Source of the DNA: Clostridiales bacterium
GTDB taxonomy: Bacteria; Bacillota; Clostridia; Lachnospirales; WQUN01
Direction: 5' to 3'
NCBI GenBank assembly: GCA_031289625.1
Contig: JAITPB010000196.1
Coordinates: 1-28,306, forward strand
Length of the DNA: 28,306 bases
Shown: positions 13,272 to 22,554 of the stretch, in pieces
Position numbering within the stretch: the stretch's first letter is position 1
How the letters are laid out: each line of letters starts with the position of its first letter
The notes under the pieces: generated by a model
Told to the model about the DNA's origin: nothing
The model's input: the letters and a program-made list of their open reading frames with translations, nothing else
The model's database searches: none
Translations under genes and position numbers: made by a program

Positions 13272-16200
13272 TTATTTTTGTTTGACGGTCTGAAGCGGAA
13301 TGTCGTCGTCGTTTTCTTCCTTTTCCGCCGGTTCCACTTCAATCGCCTGATACGCCGGCATCCCCGTCCCCGCGGGAATCAGCTTGCCGATAATGACATT
13401 TTCTTTCAGGCCGATCAGCGGATCGATCTTTCCTTTGATCGCCGCCTCGGTCAGCACCCGGGTAGTTTCCTGGAAAGAGGCGGCTGACAGGAACGAGTCC
13501 GTAGCCAGAGACGCCTTCGTAATCCCCAAGAGTACCCGTGTCCCTACTGCCGGCGTTAAGTCCTGCTCCAGCAGACTTTGATTGACTTCGTCATACTCCA
13601 GCCAATCCACCAGGCTGCCCGGCAAAAACCCGGAATTTCCATTTTCGTCAATTTTGATCCGTTTGAGCATCTGCCGGACGATGACCTCAATGTGTTTGTC
13701 ATTGATGTCCACGCCTTGCTGACGGTACACCCGCTGGACTTCCAAAAGCATATAGTCCTGCACGCCGCGAAGCCCTTTGATCCGCAGCATGTCGTGCGGA
13801 TAAAAGTTGCCTTCCGTCAGCCTGTCGCCCGCTTCCACAATGTCGCCTGTTTTCACTTTATATTGAATGCCGTAGGGAATCGCATAGTCTTTCGATTCGC
13901 CGGTCTCCTCATTGACGATGACGACCTCGCGTTTCTTTTTCGTGTCATTGACCGTCACGCGGCCGTTTTGTTCGGCGATGATCGCGAGCTGGCTCGGCTT
14001 TGGCTTGCGCGCCTCAAAAATTTCCTCTACGCGCGGAAGGCCCACCGTCATGTCCTCATTACTGGCAATGCCGCCGGTGTGGAAGGTGCGCATGGTCAGC
14101 TGCGTACCGGGCTCGCCGATAGACTGCGCCGCGATGATCCCCACAGATTCCCCGATCCGCACGATCCGCCCGGACGCCATATTGGCGCCGTAACATTTGG
14201 AGCAAAGCCCGATCCGCGAGCGGCACGTCAAAATCGTACGAATGTGAATTTTTTCCACGCCGCATTTTTCAATCCGCTCCGCTTGATCCGGCGTAATCAA
14301 AGAATCCGCCGGCGCGATGATCTCACCCGTATTGGGGTCCGTGATGTCGTCCACTGTCCAGCGCCCTCTGGCCCTGTCCTGCAAAGACTCGATCACTTCA
14401 TTGCCGTCCATAAAGGCGCTGATCCACATGCCCGGCGCCGCCGAATGGGCGTCCTCGTGTACGCAGTCCCATTCGCGGATGATAATGTCCTGTGACACGT
14501 CTACCAAGCGCCGGGTCAGATAGCCGGAATCCGCCGTGCGCAGGGCCGTGTCCGATAAGCCTTTGCGCGCGCCGTGCGCGGAAATAAAATATTCCAGCAC
14601 TGACAAACCCTCACGGAAATTGGACTTGATGGGGAGTTCCAGCGTGCCGCCGGAAGGGCTGGCCATCAAGCCCCTCATGCCTGCCAGTTGGGAAATTTGT
14701 TTGTCGGAACCGCGCGCGCCGGAGTTCGCCATCATGTAGATATTATTATACCGGCTTAACCCCGCCATTAATGCTTTGGAGATTTTGGCGTTGGCCTCGT
14801 TCCAAGCCTTGATGACGTTATTATAACGCTCTTTGTCGGTCAGTATGCCTCTGCGAAACATGCGTGTGATTTGATCTACGGTATTATCCGCTTCCGCGAT
14901 GAAAGTCTTTTTCGCCTCGGGGATAACCATGTCCGATATAGATACCGTCAAAGCGCCTTGGGTGGAAAATTGGAAACCCAACCTTTTAATATTGTCCAGC
15001 ACAACAGCCGTATCGGTAGAGCCGTATCGGTTGATGCAGCGGTTAATGATTCTGCCCAGCGATTTTCTGTCCGTCAAGAAACTGATTTCATACAAGAATT
15101 TATTTTCATAGGGCGCGCGATCCACAAAACCGATGTCCTGTGGAATGACTTCATTTAAGATGATGCGTCCGACCGTGCTGTCAATAATCTGACTGTGTTT
15201 CTCACCGTCAATGATGATCGTGCGCCGTACTTTGATCTTCGCGTGCAGGCTCACCACATGATTGTCATAGGCGAGCACGGCCTCTTTTTCGTCTTTGAAA
15301 ATCTTGCCCTCTCCCAAATCGCCGTCTTTTTCCAGGGTCAAATAATAGATCCCCAGCACCATGTCCTGCGTCGGCACCGTTACCGGCGCGCCGTCGGAAG
15401 GTTTTAACAGGTTATTGGGCGACAGGAGCAGGAAGCGGCACTCTGTTTGCGCCTCTACCGACAGCGGCACGTGTACAGCCATTTGATCGCCGTCAAAATC
15501 TGCGTTATAGGCCGTGCAGACCAACGGATGCAACTTGAGCGCCCGGCCTTCCACCAATACGGGTTCAAACGCCTGGATGCCCAAACGGTGCAGCGTGGGC
15601 GCGCGGTTGAGCATCACGGGATGCTCTTTGATCACATCTTCCAGCGCGTCCCAGACAGTGGATTCCAGCCGCTCCACCATGCGCTTCGCGGATTTGATGT
15701 TGTGCGCCTGGCCAGACTGCACCAGTTTTTTCATGACAAAGGGTTTAAACAGCTCGATCGCCATTTCCCGCGGCAGCCCGCATTGAAAAATTTTCAGGTT
15801 GGGGCCCACAACAATCACCGATCGGCCAGAATAATCCACGCGTTTGCCCAGCAGGTTCTGGCGGAAACGCCCCTGCTTGCCTTTGAGTAAATCGGAGAGA
15901 GATTTCAGCGGACGGTTGCCGGGGCCGGTGACGGGCCTGCCGCGGCGTCCATTGTCAATGAGCGCGTCTACGGCTTCCTGGAGCATTCTTTTCTCATTGC
16001 GGACAATGATGTCCGGCGCGCCTAAATCCAGCAGCCTTTTGAGGCGGTTGTTCCGATTGATGACCCGCCTGTACAGATCGTTTAGATCCGACGTGGCGAA
16101 CCGTCCGCCGTCCAGCTGCACCATAGGCCGCAAATCCGGCGGGATGACCGGTATCGCGTCCAAAATCATCCATTCGGGACGGTTGCCGGAGAGCCGGAAA

Positions 16201-16862
16201 GACTCGATCACTTCCAGCTTCTTGATAAAACGGATCCGTTTCTGACCGGCGGCGTCTATCAGCGCGGTTTTTAGCTCCACGGATTCCTTTTCGACATCAA
16301 TGGCCTGCAGCAGCTCTTTGATCGATTCAGCGCCCATCCCCACGCGAAATGGTTCGTGGGGTTTATCCAAAATATCCCTGTATTCTTTTTCAGACAAAAG
16401 CTGTTTCTGCTGAATCCCGTTGTTCTGGCCAGGATCCAGCACGACATAGGAAGCGAAATACAGCACCTTTTCCAGAGAACGCGGCGACATGCTCAGGATA
16501 ATGCCCATGCGGCTCGGAATGCCCCGGAAATACCAAATATGAGAAACCGGCGCGGCCAGCTCAATGTGTCCCATTCTTTCACGGCGCACCTTTGATTTGG
16601 TCACTTCCACGCCGCAGCGGTCGCAAACCACGCCCTTGTAGCGGATCCGCTTGTACTTGCCGCAGTGACATTCCCAGTCTTTCTGCGGCCCGAAAATCCT
16701 TTCGCAGAATAATCCGTCGCGCTCGGGTTTCAGGGTTCTGTAATTGATGGTCTCGGGCTTCTTTACCTCGCCTCTCGACCATTCCCGAATTTTTTCCGGA
16801 GACGCCAGGCCGATTTTAATGGAATCAAAAGCGATTGACTGATCGTTATTGGAGGGAGTCAA
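13272..16862 (-). CDS. rpoC: DNA-directed RNA polymerase subunit beta'
   Basis: A 1196-aa catalytic subunit. The N-terminal zinc site has C65, C67, C80 and C83 (ECHCGKYK...VVCDRCGVEV). The active-site Mg2+ loop is NADFDGDQMAVHVPLS. The second zinc cluster appears around CRSRIGLCSKCYG, and the trigger-loop region includes GEPGTQLTMRTFHTGG. The size fits Bacillota, with no large lineage insert. TTG 16862 is the start used, with AAGGAG 11 nt upstream; no other in-frame start fits. The gene follows rpoB by 25 nt and precedes truA by one base. Confidence 0.98.
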   Translation of the reverse strand: MTPSNNDQSIAFDSIKIGLASPEKIREWSRGEVKKPETINYRTLKPERDGLFCERIFGPQKDWECHCGKYKRIRYKGVVCDRCGVEVTKSKVRRERMGHIELAAPVSHIWYFRGIPSRMGIILSMSPRSLEKVLYFASYVVLDPGQNNGIQQKQLLSEKEYRDILDKPHEPFRVGMGAESIKELLQAIDVEKESVELKTALIDAAGQKRIRFIKKLEVIESFRLSGNRPEWMILDAIPVIPPDLRPMVQLDGGRFATSDLNDLYRRVINRNNRLKRLLDLGAPDIIVRNEKRMLQEAVDALIDNGRRGRPVTGPGNRPLKSLSDLLKGKQGRFRQNLLGKRVDYSGRSVIVVGPNLKIFQCGLPREMAIELFKPFVMKKLVQSGQAHNIKSAKRMVERLESTVWDALEDVIKEHPVMLNRAPTLHRLGIQAFEPVLVEGRALKLHPLVCTAYNADFDGDQMAVHVPLSVEAQTECRFLLLSPNNLLKPSDGAPVTVPTQDMVLGIYYLTLEKDGDLGEGKIFKDEKEAVLAYDNHVVSLHAKIKVRRTIIIDGEKHSQIIDSTVGRIILNEVIPQDIGFVDRAPYENKFLYEISFLTDRKSLGRIINRCINRYGSTDTAVVLDNIKRLGFQFSTQGALTVSISDMVIPEAKKTFIAEADNTVDQITRMFRRGILTDKERYNNVIKAWNEANAKISKALMAGLSRYNNIYMMANSGARGSDKQISQLAGMRGLMASPSGGTLELPIKSNFREGLSVLEYFISAHGARKGLSDTALRTADSGYLTRRLVDVSQDIIIREWDCVHEDAHSAAPGMWISAFMDGNEVIESLQDRARGRWTVDDITDPNTGEIIAPADSLITPDQAERIEKCGVEKIHIRTILTCRSRIGLCSKCYGANMASGRIVRIGESVGIIAAQSIGEPGTQLTMRTFHTGGIASNEDMTVGLPRVEEIFEARKPKPSQLAIIAEQNGRVTVNDTKKKREVVIVNEETGESKDYAIPYGIQYKVKTGDIVEAGDRLTEGNFYPHDMLRIKGLRGVQDYMLLEVQRVYRQQGVDINDKHIEVIVRQMLKRIKIDENGNSGFLPGSLVDWLEYDEVNQSLLEQDLTPAVGTRVLLGITKASLATDSFLSAASFQETTRVLTEAAIKGKIDPLIGLKENVIIGKLIPAGTGMPAYQAIEVEPAEKEENDDDIPLQTVKQK

Positions 16863-16887
16863 CGCAGCACCAGCTCCTTATTCGCGG

Positions 16888-19800
16888 TTATTCAACTTCC
16901 AAATCCTTAAACAGTTCCAGAGTGTCCGGCAGCACTTCCTCCGGCAGTTCATCCACATCCAGTAAAATATCCTTGTCATTCAGCAGATCTTCATCGGTAA
17001 AATCCAAGTCTTCTGGAAAATCTTCGTCTTCTTCCTTGGCAATTTCCGCCTCTATCTCGGCGTCCAGCGACGCGTCCAGATCTTTGGGCGGTTCTTCGCC
17101 GTAATCTTCTAATTCGGCTTCTTCCAATTCGGCTTCTTCTGCCACCACTTCGGGCACAGGCTGGCTTTTTTTGGACTGCACCTTGGATTTGCCCGAGCCT
17201 TTGCGGATATAGCTTTTATCATCTTCCGGCTCCGCGCCTTCCATATTGACTGTCAAATCATCCACATCGTCCACGGATTCTTTGATCTCCACTTCTGTAG
17301 AATCAGCCAGCAGAACCCTTACGTCCAGCGTCAGCGCCTGCAATTCTTTCAGCAGAACTTTAAAAGACTCCGGCACGCCGGGCTCGGGGATATTTTCCCC
17401 TTTTACAATCGCCTCGTAAGTCTTGACGCGGCCCACAATGTCGTCGGATTTTACCGTCAAAATTTCCTGCAAGGTATACGCAGCGCCATAGGCTTCCAGC
17501 GCCCAAACTTCCATCTCTCCGAAACGCTGGCCGCCGAACTGCGCTTTGCCGCCCAAAGGCTGCTGCGTGACCAGGGAATACGGCCCGGTCGAGCGCGCGT
17601 GAATCTTATCGTCTACGAGATGATGCAGTTTCAGGTAGTGCATAAACCCTACCGTTACAGGATTGTCAAAATAATCGCCCGTCCGTCCGTCGCGCAGGCG
17701 GATTTTGCCGTCGCGGCTGATGGGCACGCCTTTCCACTCACTGCGGTGAGCCCTGTTTTCCTCCAAGCGCTCAAAAATATCCTCATCCAAAATTTCCTGC
17801 CACTTGCTCGCGAAATCGAACCATTTCATATTGACATAATCGTTGGCCAGTTCGAGGGTATCCATAATATCCACTTCGTTGGCGCCGTCAAAGACCGGCG
17901 TCGCGATTTTCCAGCCCAACGCTTTCGCCGCAAGCCCCAAGTGGACTTCCAGCACCTGCCCGATGTTCATGCGGGAAGGCACGCCCAGCGGGTTCAGCAC
18001 AATGTCCAGCGGCCTGCCATTGGGCAGAAACGGCATATCTTCCACAGGCAGTACCCGCGAGATCACGCCTTTGTTGCCGTGACGGCCCGCCATTTTATCG
18101 CCCACAGAAATTTTGCGTTTTTGTGCGATATACACCCGCACCAACTGATTGACGCCTGGCGGCAGTTCGTCTTTATTTTCGCGGGTGAAAATTTTCACGT
18201 CTACAATGATGCCGCTTTCGCCGTGCGGCACCCGCAGCGACGTATCCCGCACTTCGCGGGCCTTTTCGCCGAAGATTGCCCGCAGCAGCCGCTCTTCCGC
18301 GGTCAGTTCCGTTTCGCCTTTGGGCGTGACCTTGCCCACCAAAATGTCATTCGGCTGCACCTCCGCGCCAATGCGGATGATGCCGCTCTCATTCAAATCT
18401 TTCAGCGCGTCGTCACCGATGTTGGGAATGTCGCGCGTAATTTCCTCCGGGCCCAGCTTGGTATCGCGGGATTCCGCTTCGTATTCCTCAATATGCACGG
18501 AAGTATAGACGTCCGCTTCCACCAATTTTTCACTCAGCAAAATAGCATCTTCGTAATTATAGCCTTCCCAGGTCATGAAGCCAATCAGCGGGTTCTTCCC
18601 CAGCGCCAGCTCGCCTTGATCGGTGGAAGGGCCGTCCGCGACGATTTCCCCTTTGGAGACAACCTGCCCTTTATCCACAATCGGCCTCTGATTGATGCAG
18701 GTGCCTTGGTTGGATCGCAGAAACTTGATCAAACGATAAATATCTTTATTGCCGTCTTCCCGGCGCACGGTGATTTCATTCGCCGCTACTTTTTCCACGA
18801 CGCCGCCCTGTTTCGTGATAACAGCCACCCCGGAGTCTCTGGCGGTTTTGTATTCCATACCGGTGCCGACGATGGGCGATTCGGTCGTCAGCAGCGGGAC
18901 AGCCTGGCGCTGCATGTTGGATCCCATCAGCGCGCGCGTCACATCATCATTTTCCAGAAAGGGAATGAGCGCGGTCGCTACAGAAACAATCTGTTTGGGG
19001 CTTACGTCCATCAGATCAATCTTGTTCTGATCCACTTCCAAAATATCTTCCCGGAACCGTCCAGACACTTTTTTGTGAATAAAATGCCCATCCGCATCCA
19101 AAGGTTCGTTGGCCTGCGCCACGGTATAATTTTCTTCCTCGTCGGCGGTAAAATACGTAAACTGATCTGTCACGCGCGTTTCTTTGCCGCTGTGTTCCAC
19201 GATGCGGTACGGCGCCTCAATGAACCCGTATTCGTTGATGCGCGCAAATGTGGCCAGCGAATTGATGAGGCCGATGTTGGGGCCTTCCGGCGTCTCAATC
19301 GGACACATCCGCCCATAATGTGAGCTGTGAACGTCGCGCACGTCAAACCCGGCTCGGTCCCTCGACAAACCGCCGGGCCCCAGCGCGGACAGCCGGCGCT
19401 TATGCGAAAGCTCATCCAGCGGGTTGGTCTGCCCCATAAACTGTGAGAGCTGAGAGCTGCCAAAAAATTCTTTAATGGCGGCGGTCACCGGCCGGATGTT
19501 AATCAAAGCCTGCGGCGTAACAATATCCAAATCCTGCACCGTCATCCGTTCCTTAACGACCCGTTCCATCCGGGCCAGGCCAATTCTGAATTGATTCTGC
19601 AGCAGTTCACCCACCGCACGGATGCGGCGGTTGCCCAGGTGATCGATGTCGTCTTTGCCGCCCACGCCGTAATCCAAATGAATCGTATAGTTAATAGAAG
19701 CCAAAATGTCCTCTTTGGTAACATATTTTGGGATCAAACGGTTGATATTGTTTTTGATATTGTGCGCCAGTTCGTCCGCGTTTTCGCTGGTTTCCAGCAA

Positions 19801-20928
19801 TTCCCGCAAGACTGGATAATAGACTTTCTCTTTGATGCCAAACTCTTTTGCCGTCAACTCGTAAGCGTTCAAATACCCGTCTATATTCACGGCTAAATTG
19901 CTTAAAACTTTGACCTTCCTGTCTTCCACCCGCACGAATACATACGGGGCGCCGGCATCCTGCATCGCGTCCGCCAAATCAATGGTGATCTCCTGATCGG
20001 CCTGGCCGATCAATTCTCCCGTCATGGGGTCCCTGACCTCTTCCGCCAGGACAAATCCCTTGATGATATTGTGAAACGACAGTTTTTTATTGAATTTATA
20101 CCGGCCGACTTTGGCTAGGTCATAGCGTTTCGCATCAAAAAACATCCCTTTCAGCAAAGTTTCCGCGCTTTCCACAGTAGGCGGCTCGCCAGGCCGGATG
20201 CGCTTGTAAATCTCAATCAGGCCTTCTTCGACGCTTTTGGCTGCATCCTTCTCCAGTGTCGCCACAATTTTCGGCTCTTCACCGAACAAGTCTAAAATTT
20301 CTTCGTTCGTGCCGATGCCGAGAGACCGGATAAGCACCGTGACAGGTACTTTCCGCGTCCGGTCAACGCGCACGCTGAAAATGTCGTTGGTGTCTGTTTC
20401 ATACTCCAGCCAGGCGCCTCTGTTGGGAATGACTTGGGAAGAAATGAGCTGCTTGTTTTGCAGTTTATCCGTGTCTATGGTGTAATAAATGCCCGGCGAA
20501 CGCATCAGCTGGCTGACAATGACGCGCTCGGCGCCGTTGATAATAAAAGTGCCGTTGTCAGTCATCAGAGGGAAATTGCCCATGAAAATATCCTGTTCTT
20601 TGATTTCCACGACTTCTTTGTTGCGCAGACGGCATTTCACATGCATCGGCGCTTCATACGTGGCGTCCCTTTCTTTGCATTCCTCAATGGAGTATTTGGG
20701 CTCCTGATCTAAAGAAAAATCAATAAACTCAAGCACAAGGTTGCCGCTGAAGTCCGTAATCGGTGAAATATCCTGAAACACTTCGTATAAGCCTTCCTCC
20801 AGGAACCATCGGTAGCTGTCTTTTTGCACCTCAATTAAGTCGGGCATTTCCAGCACTTCGTTGATTCTGGAATAGCTCATACGAACCATATTCCCCATTG
20901 GCACGGATTGAATCCTGTTCTTTTCCAT
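16888..20928 (-). CDS. rpoB: DNA-directed RNA polymerase subunit beta, with acidic C-terminal extension
   Basis: A 1346-aa subunit. Family regions are present in order, including the rifampicin pocket (SSQLSQFMGQTNPLDELSHK, about residues 491-510), GRMCPIETPEGPNIGLINSL, KMAGRHGNKGVISR and GGKAQFGGQRFGEMEVWALE. Two features are odd. Residue 499 is Gly (codon 19434-19432), where most bacteria have Asp (E. coli D516). After the usual end near VEIKESVD (about residue 1219) there are some 127 extra residues: a short Lys-rich patch, then a strongly acidic tail to the end. ATG 20928 has AAGGAG 10 nt upstream. A separate promoter lies about 270 nt upstream, and rplJ/rplL are not adjacent. Confidence 0.98.
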   Translation of the reverse strand: MEKNRIQSVPMGNMVRMSYSRINEVLEMPDLIEVQKDSYRWFLEEGLYEVFQDISPITDFSGNLVLEFIDFSLDQEPKYSIEECKERDATYEAPMHVKCRLRNKEVVEIKEQDIFMGNFPLMTDNGTFIINGAERVIVSQLMRSPGIYYTIDTDKLQNKQLISSQVIPNRGAWLEYETDTNDIFSVRVDRTRKVPVTVLIRSLGIGTNEEILDLFGEEPKIVATLEKDAAKSVEEGLIEIYKRIRPGEPPTVESAETLLKGMFFDAKRYDLAKVGRYKFNKKLSFHNIIKGFVLAEEVRDPMTGELIGQADQEITIDLADAMQDAGAPYVFVRVEDRKVKVLSNLAVNIDGYLNAYELTAKEFGIKEKVYYPVLRELLETSENADELAHNIKNNINRLIPKYVTKEDILASINYTIHLDYGVGGKDDIDHLGNRRIRAVGELLQNQFRIGLARMERVVKERMTVQDLDIVTPQALINIRPVTAAIKEFFGSSQLSQFMGQTNPLDELSHKRRLSALGPGGLSRDRAGFDVRDVHSSHYGRMCPIETPEGPNIGLINSLATFARINEYGFIEAPYRIVEHSGKETRVTDQFTYFTADEEENYTVAQANEPLDADGHFIHKKVSGRFREDILEVDQNKIDLMDVSPKQIVSVATALIPFLENDDVTRALMGSNMQRQAVPLLTTESPIVGTGMEYKTARDSGVAVITKQGGVVEKVAANEITVRREDGNKDIYRLIKFLRSNQGTCINQRPIVDKGQVVSKGEIVADGPSTDQGELALGKNPLIGFMTWEGYNYEDAILLSEKLVEADVYTSVHIEEYEAESRDTKLGPEEITRDIPNIGDDALKDLNESGIIRIGAEVQPNDILVGKVTPKGETELTAEERLLRAIFGEKAREVRDTSLRVPHGESGIIVDVKIFTRENKDELPPGVNQLVRVYIAQKRKISVGDKMAGRHGNKGVISRVLPVEDMPFLPNGRPLDIVLNPLGVPSRMNIGQVLEVHLGLAAKALGWKIATPVFDGANEVDIMDTLELANDYVNMKWFDFASKWQEILDEDIFERLEENRAHRSEWKGVPISRDGKIRLRDGRTGDYFDNPVTVGFMHYLKLHHLVDDKIHARSTGPYSLVTQQPLGGKAQFGGQRFGEMEVWALEAYGAAYTLQEILTVKSDDIVGRVKTYEAIVKGENIPEPGVPESFKVLLKELQALTLDVRVLLADSTEVEIKESVDDVDDLTVNMEGAEPEDDKSYIRKGSGKSKVQSKKSQPVPEVVAEEAELEEAELEDYGEEPPKDLDASLDAEIEAEIAKEEDEDFPEDLDFTDEDLLNDKDILLDVDELPEEVLPDTLELFKDLEVE

Positions 20929-21199
20929 GGTACAATCACTCCTTACAAAATCTGTCGCGTATGGAAACGGAAAACGGAAAATGGAAAAAAGAGAGTTACA
21001 TGATGGGAAAAAGCGAACGGTTGAAGCGCTCTACCCTTGGCGTCAAAATGTATAAGTAAAGCGCGGCTGTTCGCATATACTATGCTTAAGTGAAGTATAT
21101 GTAGAAGTGGTTTTTCGAAAATATATGTTGATATATGTAAATATCTATGATATAATGTTTAGAAGTGTATGGATTATTCAATTTTCGATGCAGTGTGTT
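20929..21199 (-). other. Long structured leader of rpoB
   Basis: About 270 nt between the rpoB promoter and start. It contains a perfect 8-bp hairpin CATATACT/AGTATATG (21074-21101), a pairing GCGAAC/GTTCGC enclosing GCGC/GCGC (about 21012-21074), and close to the ribosome site a pyrimidine tract on the minus strand built of repeated TTTTCCG-like units (20963-20990). No known ribosomal leader motif was recognised. Confidence 0.5.
21128..21156 (+). promoter_or_regulatory. Plus-strand promoter opposing rpoB
   Basis: TTGATA (21128-21133) and TATAAT (21151-21156) are separated by 17 bp, a near-consensus sigma-A promoter directed rightward, against the rpoB promoter. The AT-rich surroundings raise the chance of coincidence. 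Confidence 0.5.
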
Positions 21200-21228
21200 A
21201 TGTTATCATATCAAACAAAACCTGTCAA
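21200..21228 (-). promoter_or_regulatory. Promoter of rpoBC
   Basis: On the minus strand TTGACA (21228-21223) and TAACAT (21205-21200) are separated by 17 bp. It is the best minus-strand promoter in the gap and shows that rpoBC is transcribed apart from rplKAJL. Confidence 0.65.
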
Positions 21229-21302
21229 GTTTTTTTACGCAAAAAAAGTCTAACATATATTTTTTCCCATTTCAACTCAAACATACCCTCTGTAAAACAC
21301 AC

Positions 21303-21346
21303 AAAAAGGCTCCCGCCCAGCATGCCATTGGGGGAAGCCTTTTTTA
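21303..21346. terminator. Bidirectional terminator after telA
   Basis: AAAAAGGCT with CCC on one side and GGG with AGCCTTTTTT on the other form a stem with a 17-19-nt loop. T runs occur in both directions, so it can end telA on the minus strand and the candidate small RNA on the plus strand. Confidence 0.8.
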
Positions 21347-21361
21347 TTTTTCAGCCTTTAC

Positions 21362-22540
21362 TCAGCTTTCCAGCATTCTGGCGTCAATGTCCGACTGAAT
21401 CCTGGCCGAGCCGGCGGACGCCATTTCTTCAAATTCGGTGACAGCGCGCGTCATCGCAGGCAGCGCTTCCTGTTTAAACCGGCTGATATCATCCAGAGCG
21501 GAAAAAAGATTGCCCATGGCTTCTTTTAAATTCTCCATATTCAGCGAGGACTGCACGGCTTGCTTCTGTATCGCGGTCCCCTGCTCTTTGATCAGTCTGG
21601 AGTTGGCCAGAATAATATCGCTGGTGGTCTGGTTGATGGCGTTGACCGCGTTCAGCACGATCTTCTGATCTGCCAGGGCGGAAGCGACCATGACAGCCGT
21701 CTTCAGCGCGGTGAGCGTCGTGAACTTCGCTTTTTCCGCGCCGCGTATCAGTTCCTTGTTGTTCCTGCGGACCAATTCCATCGCGATGATGCTCTGCTGA
21801 TTCACGATGATGCGTTCGTTGAGTTCCATCTGCTTTTGTTTTACGGTAAACAGGATCTCCTCTTCCACAAATTTGATCTGCTGCTCCGGATACCCTTCCA
21901 TTTTGGCGCGCGACACGGCGGCTTCCAGCTCTTCATTGAACTGGTTCACCATCACCGCGTCTGTCTCTAATTGCTTGGTCTTTTCGTGCAAAGTCATCAT
22001 AGATATTTCCAATGTCTTATTGTCTTCCCGCAGCGTTCTCTCGCCGGATTCCAGATTTTGCAAAATCTGCTGAATGATTTTATCGCTGCGTTCATACCGC
22101 TGAAAATACTGCCGCAAGGGATTCGTCAGTTTGCCTAAAAAGCCGCTTTTGTCAAAATTCAAACCGCTGGGATCCAACTGCTTGCTGACGCCGCTCAGTT
22201 CCACCAGCGCGTTGGCGACGGCGCCGCCTTCCGTCGTCCTGGACAAATCTTTCAGCCGCGAGGCCAGTACTTTATCCTGCGCGCCGGTACTCTGAATGTT
22301 CGCGCGGCCGATGGCCTCGATCTGGTTGATCAGCCTTGTCCTTTCGCTGATGTCGTTCATGTTCATGCTGAACACGGCGGACACGTTCTCGTCCGCTTTT
22401 TTCTGCAGCAGATCCACTTTGGCCTGCGGAACGGCCAGCGACGCGCGCAGTTCCTGTTTCACTTGCACTGGATCAGGCGCGGCCAGCGAGTCGGTCAGCG
22501 ATCTGTTGCCCGCTACATCGCTGTCAAAATCAAAAGCCAT
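21362..22540 (-). CDS. telA: TelA-family toxic anion resistance protein
   Basis: A 392-aa mostly helical cytoplasmic protein of the TelA family (B. subtilis YaaN). Family members are linked to tellurite and envelope-agent resistance, but the mechanism is unknown. Typical segments are NPLRQYFQRYERSDKIIQQI, LEISMMTLHEKTKQLETDA and the run RIIVNQQSIIAMELVRRNN before LIRGAEKAKFTTLTALKTAV. Long coiled-coil stretches fill residues 160-250. ATG 22540 has GGGGG about 8 nt upstream. It is the last gene of a three-gene operon and begins 14 nt after the VWA lipoprotein gene. No terC or terD genes are in the window. Confidence 0.92.
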   Translation of the reverse strand: MAFDFDSDVAGNRSLTDSLAAPDPVQVKQELRASLAVPQAKVDLLQKKADENVSAVFSMNMNDISERTRLINQIEAIGRANIQSTGAQDKVLASRLKDLSRTTEGGAVANALVELSGVSKQLDPSGLNFDKSGFLGKLTNPLRQYFQRYERSDKIIQQILQNLESGERTLREDNKTLEISMMTLHEKTKQLETDAVMVNQFNEELEAAVSRAKMEGYPEQQIKFVEEEILFTVKQKQMELNERIIVNQQSIIAMELVRRNNKELIRGAEKAKFTTLTALKTAVMVASALADQKIVLNAVNAINQTTSDIILANSRLIKEQGTAIQKQAVQSSLNMENLKEAMGNLFSALDDISRFKQEALPAMTRAVTEFEEMASAGSARIQSDIDARMLES

Positions 22541-22554
22541 ATATTTTCCCCCTC

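Larger units (their letters stand above)
21163..21346 (+). ncRNA. Candidate small RNA antisense to the rpoB promoter region
   Basis: A predicted transcript of about 184 nt runs from the promoter at 21128-21156 to the terminator at 21303-21346. It crosses the rpoB promoter on the opposite strand. The two short reading frames in it (from 21165 and 21169) have no ribosome site and run past the terminator, so a non-coding product is more likely. The evidence is positional only. Confidence 0.35.

Noticed and set aside
13578..14495. 305-codon plus-strand frame opposite rpoC
   Set aside because: Antisense to conserved rpoC sequence, no ribosome site and no family features.
17599..19323. 574-codon plus-strand frame opposite rpoB
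   Set aside because: It lies wholly antisense to the clear rpoB gene, has no recognisable domains and a composition typical of a shadow frame.
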